The notes under the pieces: generated by a model | Database searches by the model: none | The model's input: the letters and a program-made list of their open reading frames with translations, nothing else | Told to the model about the DNA's origin: nothing | Shown here: in pieces, positions 17,176-25,051 of the stretch | How positions within the stretch are numbered: the first letter of the stretch is position 1 | Layout of the letters: every line of letters begins with the position of its first letter | Position numbers and translations under genes: made by a program | DNA from: Hyphomonadaceae bacterium | GTDB lineage: Bacteria; Pseudomonadota; Alphaproteobacteria; Caulobacterales; Aquidulcibacteraceae | Assembly (NCBI GenBank): GCA_016791365.1 | Contig: JAEUMT010000037.1 | Coordinates: 1-40,647 of the forward strand | DNA length: 40,647 bases | Direction: 5' to 3'

Positions 17176-17499
17176 ATGAGCCAGTTTGACGACCGCAAGC
17201 GCGGCCAAGAGACAAAATTTCAATTAGAACAAGAGCTTGAGTTCAAGGCGCAGGCGCGCCGGGCGAAGCTTTTGGGTCTGTGGGCGGCCGGCCTGATGGG
17301 ACTGGAAGGCGATGCGGCAGCCGATTACGCCAAGTCGGTCGTGGTGGCTGACCTAGAGGAAGCCGGCATCGAGGACCTGTTCCGGAAGGTTCGCGCCGAT
17401 CTGGATCAGCACGCTGTCCAGCTCTCGGACCACCAGATCCGCGCCAAGATGGATGAGTGCCTAGCCGAAGCGCGCGCTTCGGTGCTGGCGGGCAACTAG
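17176..17499 (+). CDS. F1-ATPase inhibitor zeta subunit (DUF1476)
   Basis: The 107-residue, mostly helical protein starts MSQFDDRKRGQETKFQLEQELEFKAQARRAKLLGLWAAGLMG. This is the conserved pattern of the alphaproteobacterial zeta subunit, which in Paracoccus denitrificans inserts its N-terminus into F1 and blocks ATP hydrolysis. The ATG at 17176 follows GAGGAGACC. It stands alone, divergent from purC, away from any atp genes. Its stop codon TAG is part of a heptamer repeat tract. Confidence 0.85.
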   Translation: MSQFDDRKRGQETKFQLEQELEFKAQARRAKLLGLWAAGLMGLEGDAAADYAKSVVVADLEEAGIEDLFRKVRADLDQHAVQLSDHQIRAKMDECLAEARASVLAGN

Positions 17500-17543
17500 G
17501 GACTAGGGACTAGAGATTGGGGACTAGGGATTGGGGGCTAGGA
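17495..17543. repeat. Tandem heptamer repeat ACTAGGG/ATTGGGG
   Basis: Seven head-to-tail heptamers are visible: ACTAGGG, ACTAGGG, ACTAGAG, ATTGGGG, ACTAGGG, ATTGGGG, GCTAGGA. The first contains the stop codon of the zeta subunit gene. An inverted CTAGTCC lies at 17576-17582. The tract is G-rich on the plus strand. Its role is unknown; such tracts can change copy number by slippage. Confidence 0.8.
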
Positions 17544-17586
17544 CTGAGCGGTATCGCTCGTCCGAGTGCTCAAACCTAGTCCGCAC

Positions 17587-18024
17587 TCAGCGCAGCACGC
17601 CGCGCTTGGTCATCGTCCACGCGTACCAGATGAAGAAGACGCACGCGGCGGCGATGACGATCTGCATGATCCACATGTTGTCGACGCCCATGTCCGGCGG
17701 TGGCGATAGGACGTACGAATAGACGAGGCTCAGCAGAAAACCCGCGAAAGACGCGACGAATACGTGGAACGCCCATTTGCTGCGCAGGAGCAGAAGGATC
17801 GTGCCGATCAGCGCGCCCAATGTGCCGACCGCCCAGATCGCGAGCGCCCACCATGGCATCGCGGCATAATAGGCGATCGCGGCCTCGCTCATGTTGAGGT
17901 CACGCAGATAGGCTTCGCCGCGCAATTGCGTGCTGAGAAAGTCGAACGCGCCGAAGCCGTTCCACAAGAGGCCGACGATGCCGACGGCCCATAGGTGCCA
18001 CGGCGTTTTGGTTGCTTCGCTCAT
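17587..18024 (-). CDS. Four-helix membrane protein of unknown function
   Basis: The 145-residue protein starts MSEATKTPWHLWAVGIVGLLWNGFGAFDFLSTQ. It has about four hydrophobic segments separated by short loops. This layout is common in small hypothetical inner-membrane proteins of alphaproteobacteria. No catalytic motif is visible. It is 28 bases downstream of the minus-strand gene at 18053 and may share its transcript. Confidence 0.75.
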   Translation of the reverse strand: MSEATKTPWHLWAVGIVGLLWNGFGAFDFLSTQLRGEAYLRDLNMSEAAIAYYAAMPWWALAIWAVGTLGALIGTILLLLRSKWAFHVFVASFAGFLLSLVYSYVLSPPPDMGVDNMWIMQIVIAAACVFFIWYAWTMTKRGVLR

Positions 18025-18052
18025 GTGATCCTCCCCGCGCGGAAGGCTAGCG

Positions 18053-18244
18053 CTAAGGGTTCATTTCGCCCAGCACGTAATTGACGATACGGTCGGCGTC
18101 CTTGAAGACGGCGTTCAGATCCGCGGCGCCTTCGCGCTTGTGCAGGTGCGCCAGCATTGCGTGCTCGAGGCCGAACTTGCGGACTTCGACCATGACCTCT
18201 TCGTCCCACTCGTCGTCGGTGATGAAATCATTGTCGCTGGCCAT
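18053..18244 (-). CDS. Small acidic hypothetical protein
   Basis: The 63-residue protein is MASDNDFITDDEWDEEVMVEVRKFG... and ends in VNYVLGEMNP. It is acidic in the first third and helical after. A strong ribosome binding site (GGAGG, five bases before ATG) supports the start. No function is recognised. Confidence 0.65.
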   Translation of the reverse strand: MASDNDFITDDEWDEEVMVEVRKFGLEHAMLAHLHKREGAADLNAVFKDADRIVNYVLGEMNP

Positions 18245-18396
18245 GCGTGCCTCCTGGTTGGCTCCGGTTCGCAGGGATTCGGCGGCGGGGGCAACCGTGT
18301 GACCGGAAAGATGGCTAACGGCTTTTAACTTCGCCGGTGAACGTTTCGCACACGACGGCCCCGGATACTCGCGGACCGGGTCGTGGGAAGTTTGCG

Positions 18397-19014
18397 ATGA
18401 AGCGTGGTTTGGGTTTTGCCCTTGCGGCGGCGTTGTGCGCGTGTGCGCCCGCGCCGGTTGAGATGCCCGCGGCGCAGGCGGCCGAAGTGCTTGAACGGTT
18501 CGCCGCCGGCAATCCGCCGGCCGATGTGTGCACGCCGGAGGGGCGCGCGGTGCTGCGCGGCGCGGTGCGGTCTTACGGCGATGCGATGGCGCAGGCCGGC
18601 GAGACGTGGCCCGATTTCGAAGCGTTTGGGCGCGAGCCGAATGGGATTACCGGCGTCGAAGCGTCGGTGGTCATCGGCGTCGTCTCCGGTTTTGTGGAAG
18701 CATCCGACCTGCGCGGACCGTCGCGCGCGTTGGCGATGGACATGACGTTGGCGAACTGGCCATCGGTGCGTGACTTGCGGCAGGCCGCATTGGTCGCGTG
18801 TCCGGAATTGGTTGAGCTGCAGCAGGCGGCGTCGCGCTTTGTGATCGAACAGGATCGCTACCAGCAACTGGCGGAACGCGCGCGCGGGCATGATACCCGC
18901 GCCGTCGAACACCTGCGCCGCTCAGCTGATCGCATGCAGCGTTCAATGGAAGACATGCGGGTGCTCGCTGAGATGGTGACGCGCAAGGTCGAGCAGAGTC
19001 GCCGCGCGGGCTAG
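18397..19014 (+). CDS. Putative lipoprotein
   Basis: From ATG 18397 the frame encodes 205 residues starting MKRGLGFALAAALCACAPAPVEMP. A signal sequence ends in a cysteine-containing lipobox (LCAC). The rest is helical and charged, with a predicted coiled region near the end (RSADRMQRSMEDMRVLAEM). GGAAG precedes the start. The stop overlaps the convergent purB stop in a shared CTAG (19011-19014). The function is unknown. Confidence 0.65.
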   Translation: MKRGLGFALAAALCACAPAPVEMPAAQAAEVLERFAAGNPPADVCTPEGRAVLRGAVRSYGDAMAQAGETWPDFEAFGREPNGITGVEASVVIGVVSGFVEASDLRGPSRALAMDMTLANWPSVRDLRQAALVACPELVELQQAASRFVIEQDRYQQLAERARGHDTRAVEHLRRSADRMQRSMEDMRVLAEMVTRKVEQSRRAG

Positions 19015-20318
19015 CCGAACACGCGCTTGAAGATGATTTCGACGCGGGCAAAGTGGTGCGCGTCGTCGAAGCAGCCTTCGAGGGTTTGGGCGTCGAGCTT
19101 TGAGGTGACGTCCGGATCGGCTTTGAGCTTGTCGATCAGCGCCGTTTCGGCGCGTGGCGGCGGGCTTTGCCAGACTTGCATCGCGCTCTTTTGCACGAGG
19201 CGATAGGCGTCTTCGCGAGTGACGCCAGCTTGGGTGAGCGCCAGCATGACGCGTTGCGAATTGTGCAGGCCGCCGAGCAGCGCGAGGTTGCGCGCCATGT
19301 TTTCCGGATAAACGACAAGCTTTTCGATCACCATCGCCATGCGGTGGAGCGCGAAATCGAGATGGATGGTCGCGTCCGGGCCGATGCCGCGTTCGACCGA
19401 GGAGTGGGAGATGTCGCGCTCGTGCCAGAGGGCGACGTTTTCCATCGCGGGCGTCACGGCGCTGCGGACGAGACGGGCAAGGCCGCAGAGATTTTCGGTG
19501 AGCACCGGGTTGCGCTTGTGCGGCATCGCCGAGGAGCCCTTCTGGCCGGGCTCGAAGAATTCCTCGGCTTCGAGCACTTCGGTGCGCTGCAGGTGGCGCA
19601 CTTCGGTGGCGAGGCGTTCGATGCCGGAGGCGACGACGCTGAGGGCTGCGAAGAAGGCGGCGTGGCGGTCGCGCGGGATGACTTGCGTTGAGACAGGCTC
19701 AACCTCGAGGTTCAGCTTTTTGGCGACGTACTCTTCCACGCGCGGGTCGATCTGCGCGAAGGTGCCGACGGCGCCGGAGATGGCGCAGGTGGCGATCTCT
19801 TTGCGCGCGGCTTTGAGGCGATCGAGGTTGCGCGCGAACTCGGCGTAGTGGCCGGCGAGCTTGAGGCCGAAGGTGGTGGGTTCGGCGTGGATGCCGTGGC
19901 TGCGGCCGATGGTGGGCGTGAGCTTGTGTTCGATGGCGCGCTTCTTCAGCGCCGTCATGACGCGCTCGCAGCCGGCGATCAGAAGATCGGACGCGCGCGC
20001 CATTTGTACGGCGAGGCAGGTGTCGAGGACGTCGCTGGATGTCATGCCCTGGTGGGCGAAGCGCGACTCTGGGCCAACGTGTTCGGCGACGCTGGTGAGG
20101 AAGGCGATGACGTCGTGTTTGACCTCGCGCTCGATCTCATCGATGCGGGCGACGTCGAACTTGCCCTTTTTGCGATATTCGTCGGCGGCGGATTTCGGGA
20201 TCGTGCCGAGTTCAGCCATCGCCTCCATGGCGAGCGTTTCGATCTCAAGCCAGATGCCGTAACGGCTCTCAGGCTCCCAAATCGCCACCATTTCGGGGCG
20301 TGCATAACGCGGAATCAT
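19011..20318 (-). CDS. purB: Adenylosuccinate lyase
   Basis: PurB removes fumarate from SAICAR and from adenylosuccinate, so it serves both inosinate and adenylate synthesis. The 435-residue protein starts MIPRYARPEMVAIWEPESRYGIW. It has the family motifs TSSDVLDTCLA, GRSHGIHAEPTTFG and the fumarase/lyase signature GSSAMPHKRNP. Length and motifs match the bacterial enzyme. The region upstream is filled by repeat element III. Confidence 0.95.
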   Translation of the reverse strand: MIPRYARPEMVAIWEPESRYGIWLEIETLAMEAMAELGTIPKSAADEYRKKGKFDVARIDEIEREVKHDVIAFLTSVAEHVGPESRFAHQGMTSSDVLDTCLAVQMARASDLLIAGCERVMTALKKRAIEHKLTPTIGRSHGIHAEPTTFGLKLAGHYAEFARNLDRLKAARKEIATCAISGAVGTFAQIDPRVEEYVAKKLNLEVEPVSTQVIPRDRHAAFFAALSVVASGIERLATEVRHLQRTEVLEAEEFFEPGQKGSSAMPHKRNPVLTENLCGLARLVRSAVTPAMENVALWHERDISHSSVERGIGPDATIHLDFALHRMAMVIEKLVVYPENMARNLALLGGLHNSQRVMLALTQAGVTREDAYRLVQKSAMQVWQSPPPRAETALIDKLKADPDVTSKLDAQTLEGCFDDAHHFARVEIIFKRVFG

Positions 20319-20337
20319 GGGGGGGTCTTAGCGTATT

Positions 20338-20771
20338 CCCTCTCCCTCGCAAAAGCGGGGGAGAGGGTTAGGGTGAGGGGGCTTCGTGAAGCGCGCTGCA
20401 AATAGCGGCAATCGTGGCGCTTTCGTCGGCGAGGACATCGCCGTTTTTGAGCGGAGCATGCGCCATCCGAGGCCGGTGAGGCGTGCGGTTCGTGTGTGAT
20501 CGTGCGCGGCTTGATCGGGAAGGTCGTGCGACGGGCCATCGACCTCGATGACGAGCTTGGCGCTGATGCAAGCGAAATCGGCGATGTAGGCGTCGATCTG
20601 ATGTTGGCGGCGGAACTTGAAGCCTTCGAAGCTTCGGTTTCGGAGCAGCTTCCAGAGCGCGCGTTCGGCGCGTGAGGGCTCTTTGCGCATCGCTGTTGCG
20701 TGGGAGTCGAGCGATGGTTTGTAGCGGCGCATGGCCCCCTCACCCCGACCCTCTCCCCGGAGGGGAGAGGG
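20338..20771. mobile_element. Paired double-hairpin element III, carrying a DUF559 gene
   Basis: The left half-unit is the hairpin CCCTCTCCCTCGC/GCGGGGGAGAGGG (20338-20367) with tail TTAGGGTGAGGGGGC (20368-20382). The right half-unit is its mirror: GCCCCCTCACCCC (20734-20746) and hairpin CCCTCTCCCC/GGGGAGAGGG (20749-20771). The tails face inward and abut a minus-strand DUF559 reading frame: its ATG is one base inside the right tail and its expected stop is in the left tail. The 434-bp unit fills nearly all of the purB-MFS gap. It is the only one of the five copies with a gene. Mobility is inferred from structure. Confidence 0.6.
20368..20732 (-). pseudogene. DUF559 (Vsr-like) endonuclease-fold gene, frameshifted
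   Basis: The first 93 or so residues match the DUF559 pattern: RAERALWKLLRNRSFEGFKFRRQHQIDAYIADFACISAKLVIEVDGPSHD, then GLGWRMLR. This is a PD-(D/E)xK-type nuclease fold related to Vsr. After MLR the frame turns into non-family sequence. The next frame continues as expected (KNGDVLADESATIAAICSALHEAPSP) and stops at 20368. One missing base near 20450-20455 (CGCTCAAAAAC where CGCTTCAAAAAC is expected) explains the break. The original frame continues to 20328. An assembly error is possible. Confidence 0.7.
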
Positions 20772-20778
20772 AGTCTGT

Positions 20779-22158
20779 TTAGCTCACGCGATCCTTCACC
20801 ATGGTGCGGCCGGCGAGCACGAAGTGCAGTGAGGCCCAGGCCAGAACCAGGATGGTGCAGCCGAGGGCGTATTTGAGCCCGAGCCCTTGCGCCGAGGCGC
20901 AGGCGGCGGCGTTGGCGGCGTCCATGGTGCGGGGGGCGCACGCCGCCATGGTGAGCGCGCCGGAGCTGATGTCCGTGAGAATGCTGGACGCGAACAGGTC
21001 GTTCAGCGCGCCGACCGTTGGCGGGCCGAGTCCGTAGCCGATCAGGTTCACGATCAGGACGAGAATGGCGACGGCGGTTGCGCGCTGGAGCGGCGTGGTG
21101 ACGCCCATTGTCACGGCGTACATCGGACCGAGGTACATGTAGTGGAAAATCGGCGCGAGCATCAGGAAGGCGAACGCCCAGATGAATTGGGTCTGCACGA
21201 ACGAGGCGATGTAAAGCGGGATGGCGATAGCCATGCCGAGCGCCGGCAGCCACGAATGGACACGCGGGTGTTTTGGCGCGAGGCGATCGGACAAGAAGCC
21301 GCCGAGGAACGTGCCAAGACCGGTGGCGATGCCGCCGATCGCGCCGAGCGCATAAGATGCGTTGGCGATCTCTTCGGGCAGCGTCGGCGCGAGATCGTAG
21401 TTGCGCACCATGTGCGAGACGAGGAATTGCGAGCTGCCGTAGCCGACAAAGCTCATCAGCGCGCCGCCGAACGCGATATGCCAAAATGAGGCCTTCGTGC
21501 TGAGCGATTTCAGCGTTTCTCCGAATGTCGGCGGCTTCAACTGGCCGCCGCTGCGTGGCGGTTCCTTGACGGTGAACTTCAACAAGAGCGCGGCGGCGAT
21601 TCCGGGAAGGCCGAGCAGCAAGAACGCGGTGCGCCAGTCGAAATTGGCGACAAGCCAGCCGCCGCCGATGGCGGCGAGCGCGGTGCCGAACGGGATGCCG
21701 AGCGAGAAGATCGCGAGCGCGGACGCGCGCCGATCCGCCGGGAAATAGTCGGCGATGGCCGATTGCGACGGCGGCACGCATGCGGCTTCGCCGATGCCGA
21801 CGCCGAGCCGGCAAAGGGCAAGCTGCATGAAATTGGCGGCCATGCCGCAGGCGGCGGTCATGAAGCTCCACACCGCCGCGCCGATCGAGACGATGGTGAT
21901 GCGATTGGCGCGTTCAGCGAGACGTGCGATCGGCACGCCGAGCAATGTGTAGAGAATTGCGAACACCGGGCCGCCGAGCAGGCCGAGCTGGAAATTGGTG
22001 ACGCCGAAATCTTCCTTGATTGCTTCCTGAACGATCGAGATCAGCAGGCGGTCGATGAAGTTGAAGGTGTAGATGATGACCAGAACGAAAAGCACATAGG
22101 CGCGGTACGCCTTGGTGCCGTAGCCCTGAAATGCCGGCGTTGCGCTCGCCTCTGTCAT
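20779..22158 (-). CDS. Major facilitator superfamily transporter, spinster-like
   Basis: The 459-residue inner-membrane protein has about 12 hydrophobic segments. Its N-terminus (YVLFVLVIIYTFNFIDRLLISIVQEAIKEDFG), the loop motif GVPIARLAERANR and GVGIGEAACVPPSQSAIADYFPADRRASAL are typical of spinster-type MFS proteins in Caulobacterales and sphingomonads. The substrate is unknown. The ATG at 22158 follows GGGAGGG. There is no regulator or pathway gene next to it to suggest a substrate. Confidence 0.85.
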   Translation of the reverse strand: MTEASATPAFQGYGTKAYRAYVLFVLVIIYTFNFIDRLLISIVQEAIKEDFGVTNFQLGLLGGPVFAILYTLLGVPIARLAERANRITIVSIGAAVWSFMTAACGMAANFMQLALCRLGVGIGEAACVPPSQSAIADYFPADRRASALAIFSLGIPFGTALAAIGGGWLVANFDWRTAFLLLGLPGIAAALLLKFTVKEPPRSGGQLKPPTFGETLKSLSTKASFWHIAFGGALMSFVGYGSSQFLVSHMVRNYDLAPTLPEEIANASYALGAIGGIATGLGTFLGGFLSDRLAPKHPRVHSWLPALGMAIAIPLYIASFVQTQFIWAFAFLMLAPIFHYMYLGPMYAVTMGVTTPLQRATAVAILVLIVNLIGYGLGPPTVGALNDLFASSILTDISSGALTMAACAPRTMDAANAAACASAQGLGLKYALGCTILVLAWASLHFVLAGRTMVKDRVS

Positions 22159-22207
22159 GCACCCTCCCGCTTGTTGGCCGCTGTTGTGGCGGGCGGGGAA
22201 CGTCAGG

Positions 22208-22657
22208 TCAAACGCGAAGCGTTTTACGGAAGGTCACGACACGTTCAACTTCCTCGTAGCCGATCGCGGTGTGCGCGGCTTGGGCCTGCGAATTGTCGAT
22301 GTGCGTGTCGGAGGCGATTTCGGTGAAGTTGCGGATGAGCGCCCAATGCTCCGCGGCGGACATAAGGGCGCGGCCGGCGCCTTTGTGGCGCGCGCCTGGT
22401 GAAACGTACCAGGCTTCGATGTAGGGCACGGGCGACGTGGCGCAGCCTTCGGCGTAGGGGCGCAGGCTGAGTTCGAGAAAGCCGCAGGTTTCGCCGTCCG
22501 TGGCCTCGGCGACGAACACCGCTTCGGCGACCTTCGCGCCGGAGAAGTGCATGATGGTCTGGTGACCGAGCAAATCGGGATCGACGTCGGGCCACAACGC
22601 GGCGCGCATGGCGACCCAGGCTTGGCGGTCGCGCGCTTCGAGAAAGCGGATTTTCAT
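22208..22657 (-). CDS. GNAT acetyltransferase, AAC(6')-like
   Basis: The 149-residue GNAT protein has the acetyl-CoA binding segment EAWYVSPGARHKGAGRALMSAAEHWA and the end HTAIGYEEVERVVTFRKTL. This matches the aminoglycoside 6'-N-acetyltransferase type I subgroup and its uncharacterised relatives. Chromosomal relatives often have other substrates, so a resistance role is not claimed. The ATG overlaps the radC stop as ATGA (22654-22657). Confidence 0.8.
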   Translation of the reverse strand: MKIRFLEARDRQAWVAMRAALWPDVDPDLLGHQTIMHFSGAKVAEAVFVAEATDGETCGFLELSLRPYAEGCATSPVPYIEAWYVSPGARHKGAGRALMSAAEHWALIRNFTEIASDTHIDNSQAQAAHTAIGYEEVERVVTFRKTLRV

Positions 22658-23466
22658 AGCAGGCCGAGACTCTTGAAACTTTCGACGCGTTCGCGGCCGA
22701 TGATGAGATGATCGTGCACTTTGACGCTGATCGTGGCGACGGCGTCGACGATGTCCTTGGTGATGGCGATGTCGGCGGCGCTGGGTTTGGGATCGCCGCT
22801 GGGGTGATTGTGCACGAGGATCACGGCGGCGGCGGAATGTTCGAGCGCGCGGCGGGCGATCTCGCGCGGATAGACAGGGGCGTGATCGACCGTGCCTTCG
22901 TTCATGACTTCATCGGCGATGAGCTGGTTCTTCACGTCGAGGAAGAGCACGCGGAATTGTTCGCGCGGCGCGTGCGCCATGGCGAGGCGGCAGTAATTCA
23001 CCAGCTGCGACCATGAGCTGATGACGGTGCGCTGCTTGAATTCGCCTTTGCTGGCGCGTTCGAAGAGGGCTTGCGCGGTTTTGAGATCGGCGGCGACAGA
23101 GGGGCCGGCGCCTTTGACTTCGGCGATGCGTTGAACAGGCGCGGCCAGAACGGCGGCAAGGGTGCCGAATTTGGTCAGCAGCGCTTTGGCGAGCGGCTTG
23201 GTGTCCTGGCGCGGGATGGTGCGGAAAAGGAAAAGTTCGAGCAACTCATAGTCGGAGAGCGCCGTGGGGCCGGCGGCTTCGAAGCGTTCGCGCAGGCGGG
23301 CGCGGTGATCGTGGTAGTGCGGTTTATCGGCCTTGCCGCGCGGGCTGATGATTTTCAGCGGCGCGATCGCGCCGAGCGCATCGGTCTTGAATGGAAAGAG
23401 TTCGCCGTCTTCGACGCGCGCGTTCGCTGGCTTTGGCTCGCCGGTTTTGCCCCCGCGCCCCGCCAT
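22654..23466 (-). CDS. radC: RadC/JAB-domain protein
   Basis: The 270-residue protein has a helix-hairpin-helix region (about 70-125, LLELFLFRTIPRQDTKPLAKALLTKFG and VKGAGPSVAADLK). The C-terminal JAB/MPN domain has the metal motif HNHPSGDPKPSAAD (His219, His221, Asp232). Despite the historical name, a DNA-repair role is not well supported for this family. It is coupled to the downstream acetyltransferase and follows map by 9 bases, so the three are probably one transcript. Confidence 0.85.
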   Translation of the reverse strand: MAGRGGKTGEPKPANARVEDGELFPFKTDALGAIAPLKIISPRGKADKPHYHDHRARLRERFEAAGPTALSDYELLELFLFRTIPRQDTKPLAKALLTKFGTLAAVLAAPVQRIAEVKGAGPSVAADLKTAQALFERASKGEFKQRTVISSWSQLVNYCRLAMAHAPREQFRVLFLDVKNQLIADEVMNEGTVDHAPVYPREIARRALEHSAAAVILVHNHPSGDPKPSAADIAITKDIVDAVATISVKVHDHLIIGRERVESFKSLGLL

Positions 23467-23475
23467 GCGCGATCC

Positions 23476-24309
23476 TTATGGTGTTGCGTTCAGCTTGTGA
23501 GGCTCGTCCAGCCCCGCAGGCGATTTGGTGAAGATCACGACGCCATCTTCCGTGACGCCGACCGAGTGTTCGTATTGGGCCGAGAGCGACTTGTCCTTGG
23601 TGACGGCTGTCCAGCCGTCGTTCAGCACTTTTACCGATGGCGCGCCAGCGTTGAGCATCGGCTCGACGGTGAAGATCATGCCAGCTTTCAGCACGTCGCC
23701 TTGGCCTGATTTGCCGAAGTGGAGGACGTTTGGCGCATCGTGGAAGATGCGGCCGAGGCCGTGGCCGCAGAATTCGCGGACGACAGACGTGCGCTCGGCT
23801 TCGGCGAAGGATTGGATGGCGTGTCCGAGATCGCCGAGTGTTGCGCCCGGCTTGATCGTGTTGATGCCGCGCATCATCGCTTCGTAGGTGACGTCCATCA
23901 GGCGCTGGGCTTTGCGGGGCACGTTTGGGCCGATGGCGTACATGCGGCTGGTGTCGCCGTGCCATCCGTCGACGACCACGGTGACGTCGATATTGACGAT
24001 GTCGCCGTCCTTGAGGACGCGGTCGCCGGGGATGCCGTGGCAGACGGTGTGATTGAGCGAGGTGCAGATGGTGTGGCGATAGCCGCGATAGTTCACGCAC
24101 GCAGGCAGAGCGCCGTGATCGAACACGAACTGGCGCGCGAGATCATCGAGGCGTCCCGTGGTGACGCCTTCCTTGGCTTCGGGCACGAGCATGTCGAGAC
24201 ATTCGGCCGCGAGCTTTCCCGCGGCAGCCATGCCTGGGAAGGCGACTTTCGGGTCGTGAATCCTGATCTGGCCCTGGCGTTCGTAAGCCTCGGCCTCGGC
24301 GTAAGTCAT
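23476..24309 (-). CDS. map: Methionine aminopeptidase, type I
   Basis: This enzyme removes the initiator methionine from new proteins. The 277-residue protein has the metal ligands of the family: Asp in NIDVTVVVDGWHGDTSRM (two Asp), His in GHGLGRIFHDAPNV, Glu in FTVEPML and the last Glu in QYEHSVGV. The substrate His is in SLNHTVCHGIP. ATG at 24309 with GGAG seven bases upstream is chosen; ATG at 24336 would add nine residues. The gene is followed by radC. Confidence 0.93.
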   Translation of the reverse strand: MTYAEAEAYERQGQIRIHDPKVAFPGMAAAGKLAAECLDMLVPEAKEGVTTGRLDDLARQFVFDHGALPACVNYRGYRHTICTSLNHTVCHGIPGDRVLKDGDIVNIDVTVVVDGWHGDTSRMYAIGPNVPRKAQRLMDVTYEAMMRGINTIKPGATLGDLGHAIQSFAEAERTSVVREFCGHGLGRIFHDAPNVLHFGKSGQGDVLKAGMIFTVEPMLNAGAPSVKVLNDGWTAVTKDKSLSAQYEHSVGVTEDGVVIFTKSPAGLDEPHKLNATP

Positions 24310-24409
24310 GAGGTGCTCCGGTACGCCGTATAACATAGGCGCGCGGGCTGGCTAGGCGAAGGCGTGCTAGACGCTAGGTGCGGTATGCCCAAACGTGCTA
24401 CGGTGCGGC

Positions 24410-24661
24410 ATGTCCGTAATTTCAGTGAAATTACCCGAGGGTGACGCCGAGCGGTTGGCGGAATTGGCCGCCCGCGAGGGCGAGACGCCTGAAGCCATCG
24501 CCGCCGCCGCCGTGCAGGCGCGGCTGGACGCCGACGCCAGGGACCGGGCCGAGATCGAGGCCGGGCTTGCTCAACTCGATGCAGGCGAGGGCATGACGCT
24601 CGAAGCCTACGAGCGCGAGATGGACGCGTTCATGGCCGAGCTTCAAGCCGGGCGTGGCTGA
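24410..24661 (+). CDS. Putative antitoxin, ribbon-helix-helix/ParD-like
   Basis: The 83-residue acidic protein starts MSVISVKLPEGDAERLAELAAREGETPEAIAAAAVQARL. The short beta strand plus two helices are those of a ribbon-helix-helix DNA-binding domain. The tail (about 45-83) is acidic and helical, suitable for binding a toxin. Its stop overlaps the toxin start by eight bases. Such antitoxins usually repress their own operon. Confidence 0.75.
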   Translation: MSVISVKLPEGDAERLAELAAREGETPEAIAAAAVQARLDADARDRAEIEAGLAQLDAGEGMTLEAYEREMDAFMAELQAGRG

Positions 24662-24956
24662 GCGCCGCGTGTTTCTGGTGCGGCTCAGTCCGCGCTTTCT
24701 CGCCGAGATGAAACATCAGATCGCTTGGATCGCGGGGCGCAATGCGCGGGCCGCTGTTGCGGCAGAATTGCGCGTGAGAGTGGCGTTACGGCGCTTGGCT
24801 CGTTTCCCAGAGCTTGGCCGCGTTGGGCGCGTGGCGGAGACGCGAGAACTCAGCGTGCCGCGCACACGTTTTATTATCGCGTATCGCGTGCGTGCCGATG
24901 CGGTTGAAGTCGCCGCATTGCTGCATTCGGCACAGGCGTGGCCGAATTCGTTCTGA
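24654..24956 (+). CDS. Putative toxin, RelE/ParE family
   Basis: The 100-residue basic protein starts at GTG 24654 with MAERRVFLVRLSPRFLAEMKHQIAWIAGRN. The middle has ARFPELGRVGRVAETRELSVPRTRFIIAYRV and the end AVEVAALLHSAQAWP, the ParE/RelE fold pattern. ParE types poison gyrase and RelE types cut mRNA; the sequence alone does not separate them. The overlap with the antitoxin gene supports a type II toxin-antitoxin pair. Confidence 0.78.
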   Translation: MAERRVFLVRLSPRFLAEMKHQIAWIAGRNARAAVAAELRVRVALRRLARFPELGRVGRVAETRELSVPRTRFIIAYRVRADAVEVAALLHSAQAWPNSF

Positions 24957-24995
24957 CTATTCCGTACGGCGCCGATAGATGAAGGCGTAGCTGGT

Positions 24996-25037
24996 GGCGT
25001 CTCGCCGGCATGCAGCGGCCTTGGCCGGCGGGACGCC
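24996..25037. repeat. Long hairpin between the toxin gene and pleD
   Basis: GGCGTCTCGCCGGC (24996-25009) pairs with GCCGGCGGGACGCC (25024-25037), with one G-T wobble, and the loop contains CGGCC/GGCCG. It lies between convergent genes, so it may terminate both. GGCGTC/GACGCC repeats of this kind are, from memory, dispersed in many GC-rich genomes. Confidence 0.6.
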
Positions 25038-25051
25038 GGCGGTCCATATTA

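Noticed and set aside
17495-17543. Possible CRISPR array
   Set aside because: The repeats are seven bases long and contiguous, with no spacers and no cas genes nearby.
20328-20732. Intact 134-residue DUF559 protein
   Set aside because: The last 40 residues do not match the family, whereas the neighbouring frame does, so a frameshifted gene is the better reading.
22208-22657. Acquired aminoglycoside resistance gene
   Set aside because: The match is to the AAC(6')-like fold only. The gene is coupled to radC in a housekeeping transcript and no mobile element is present.
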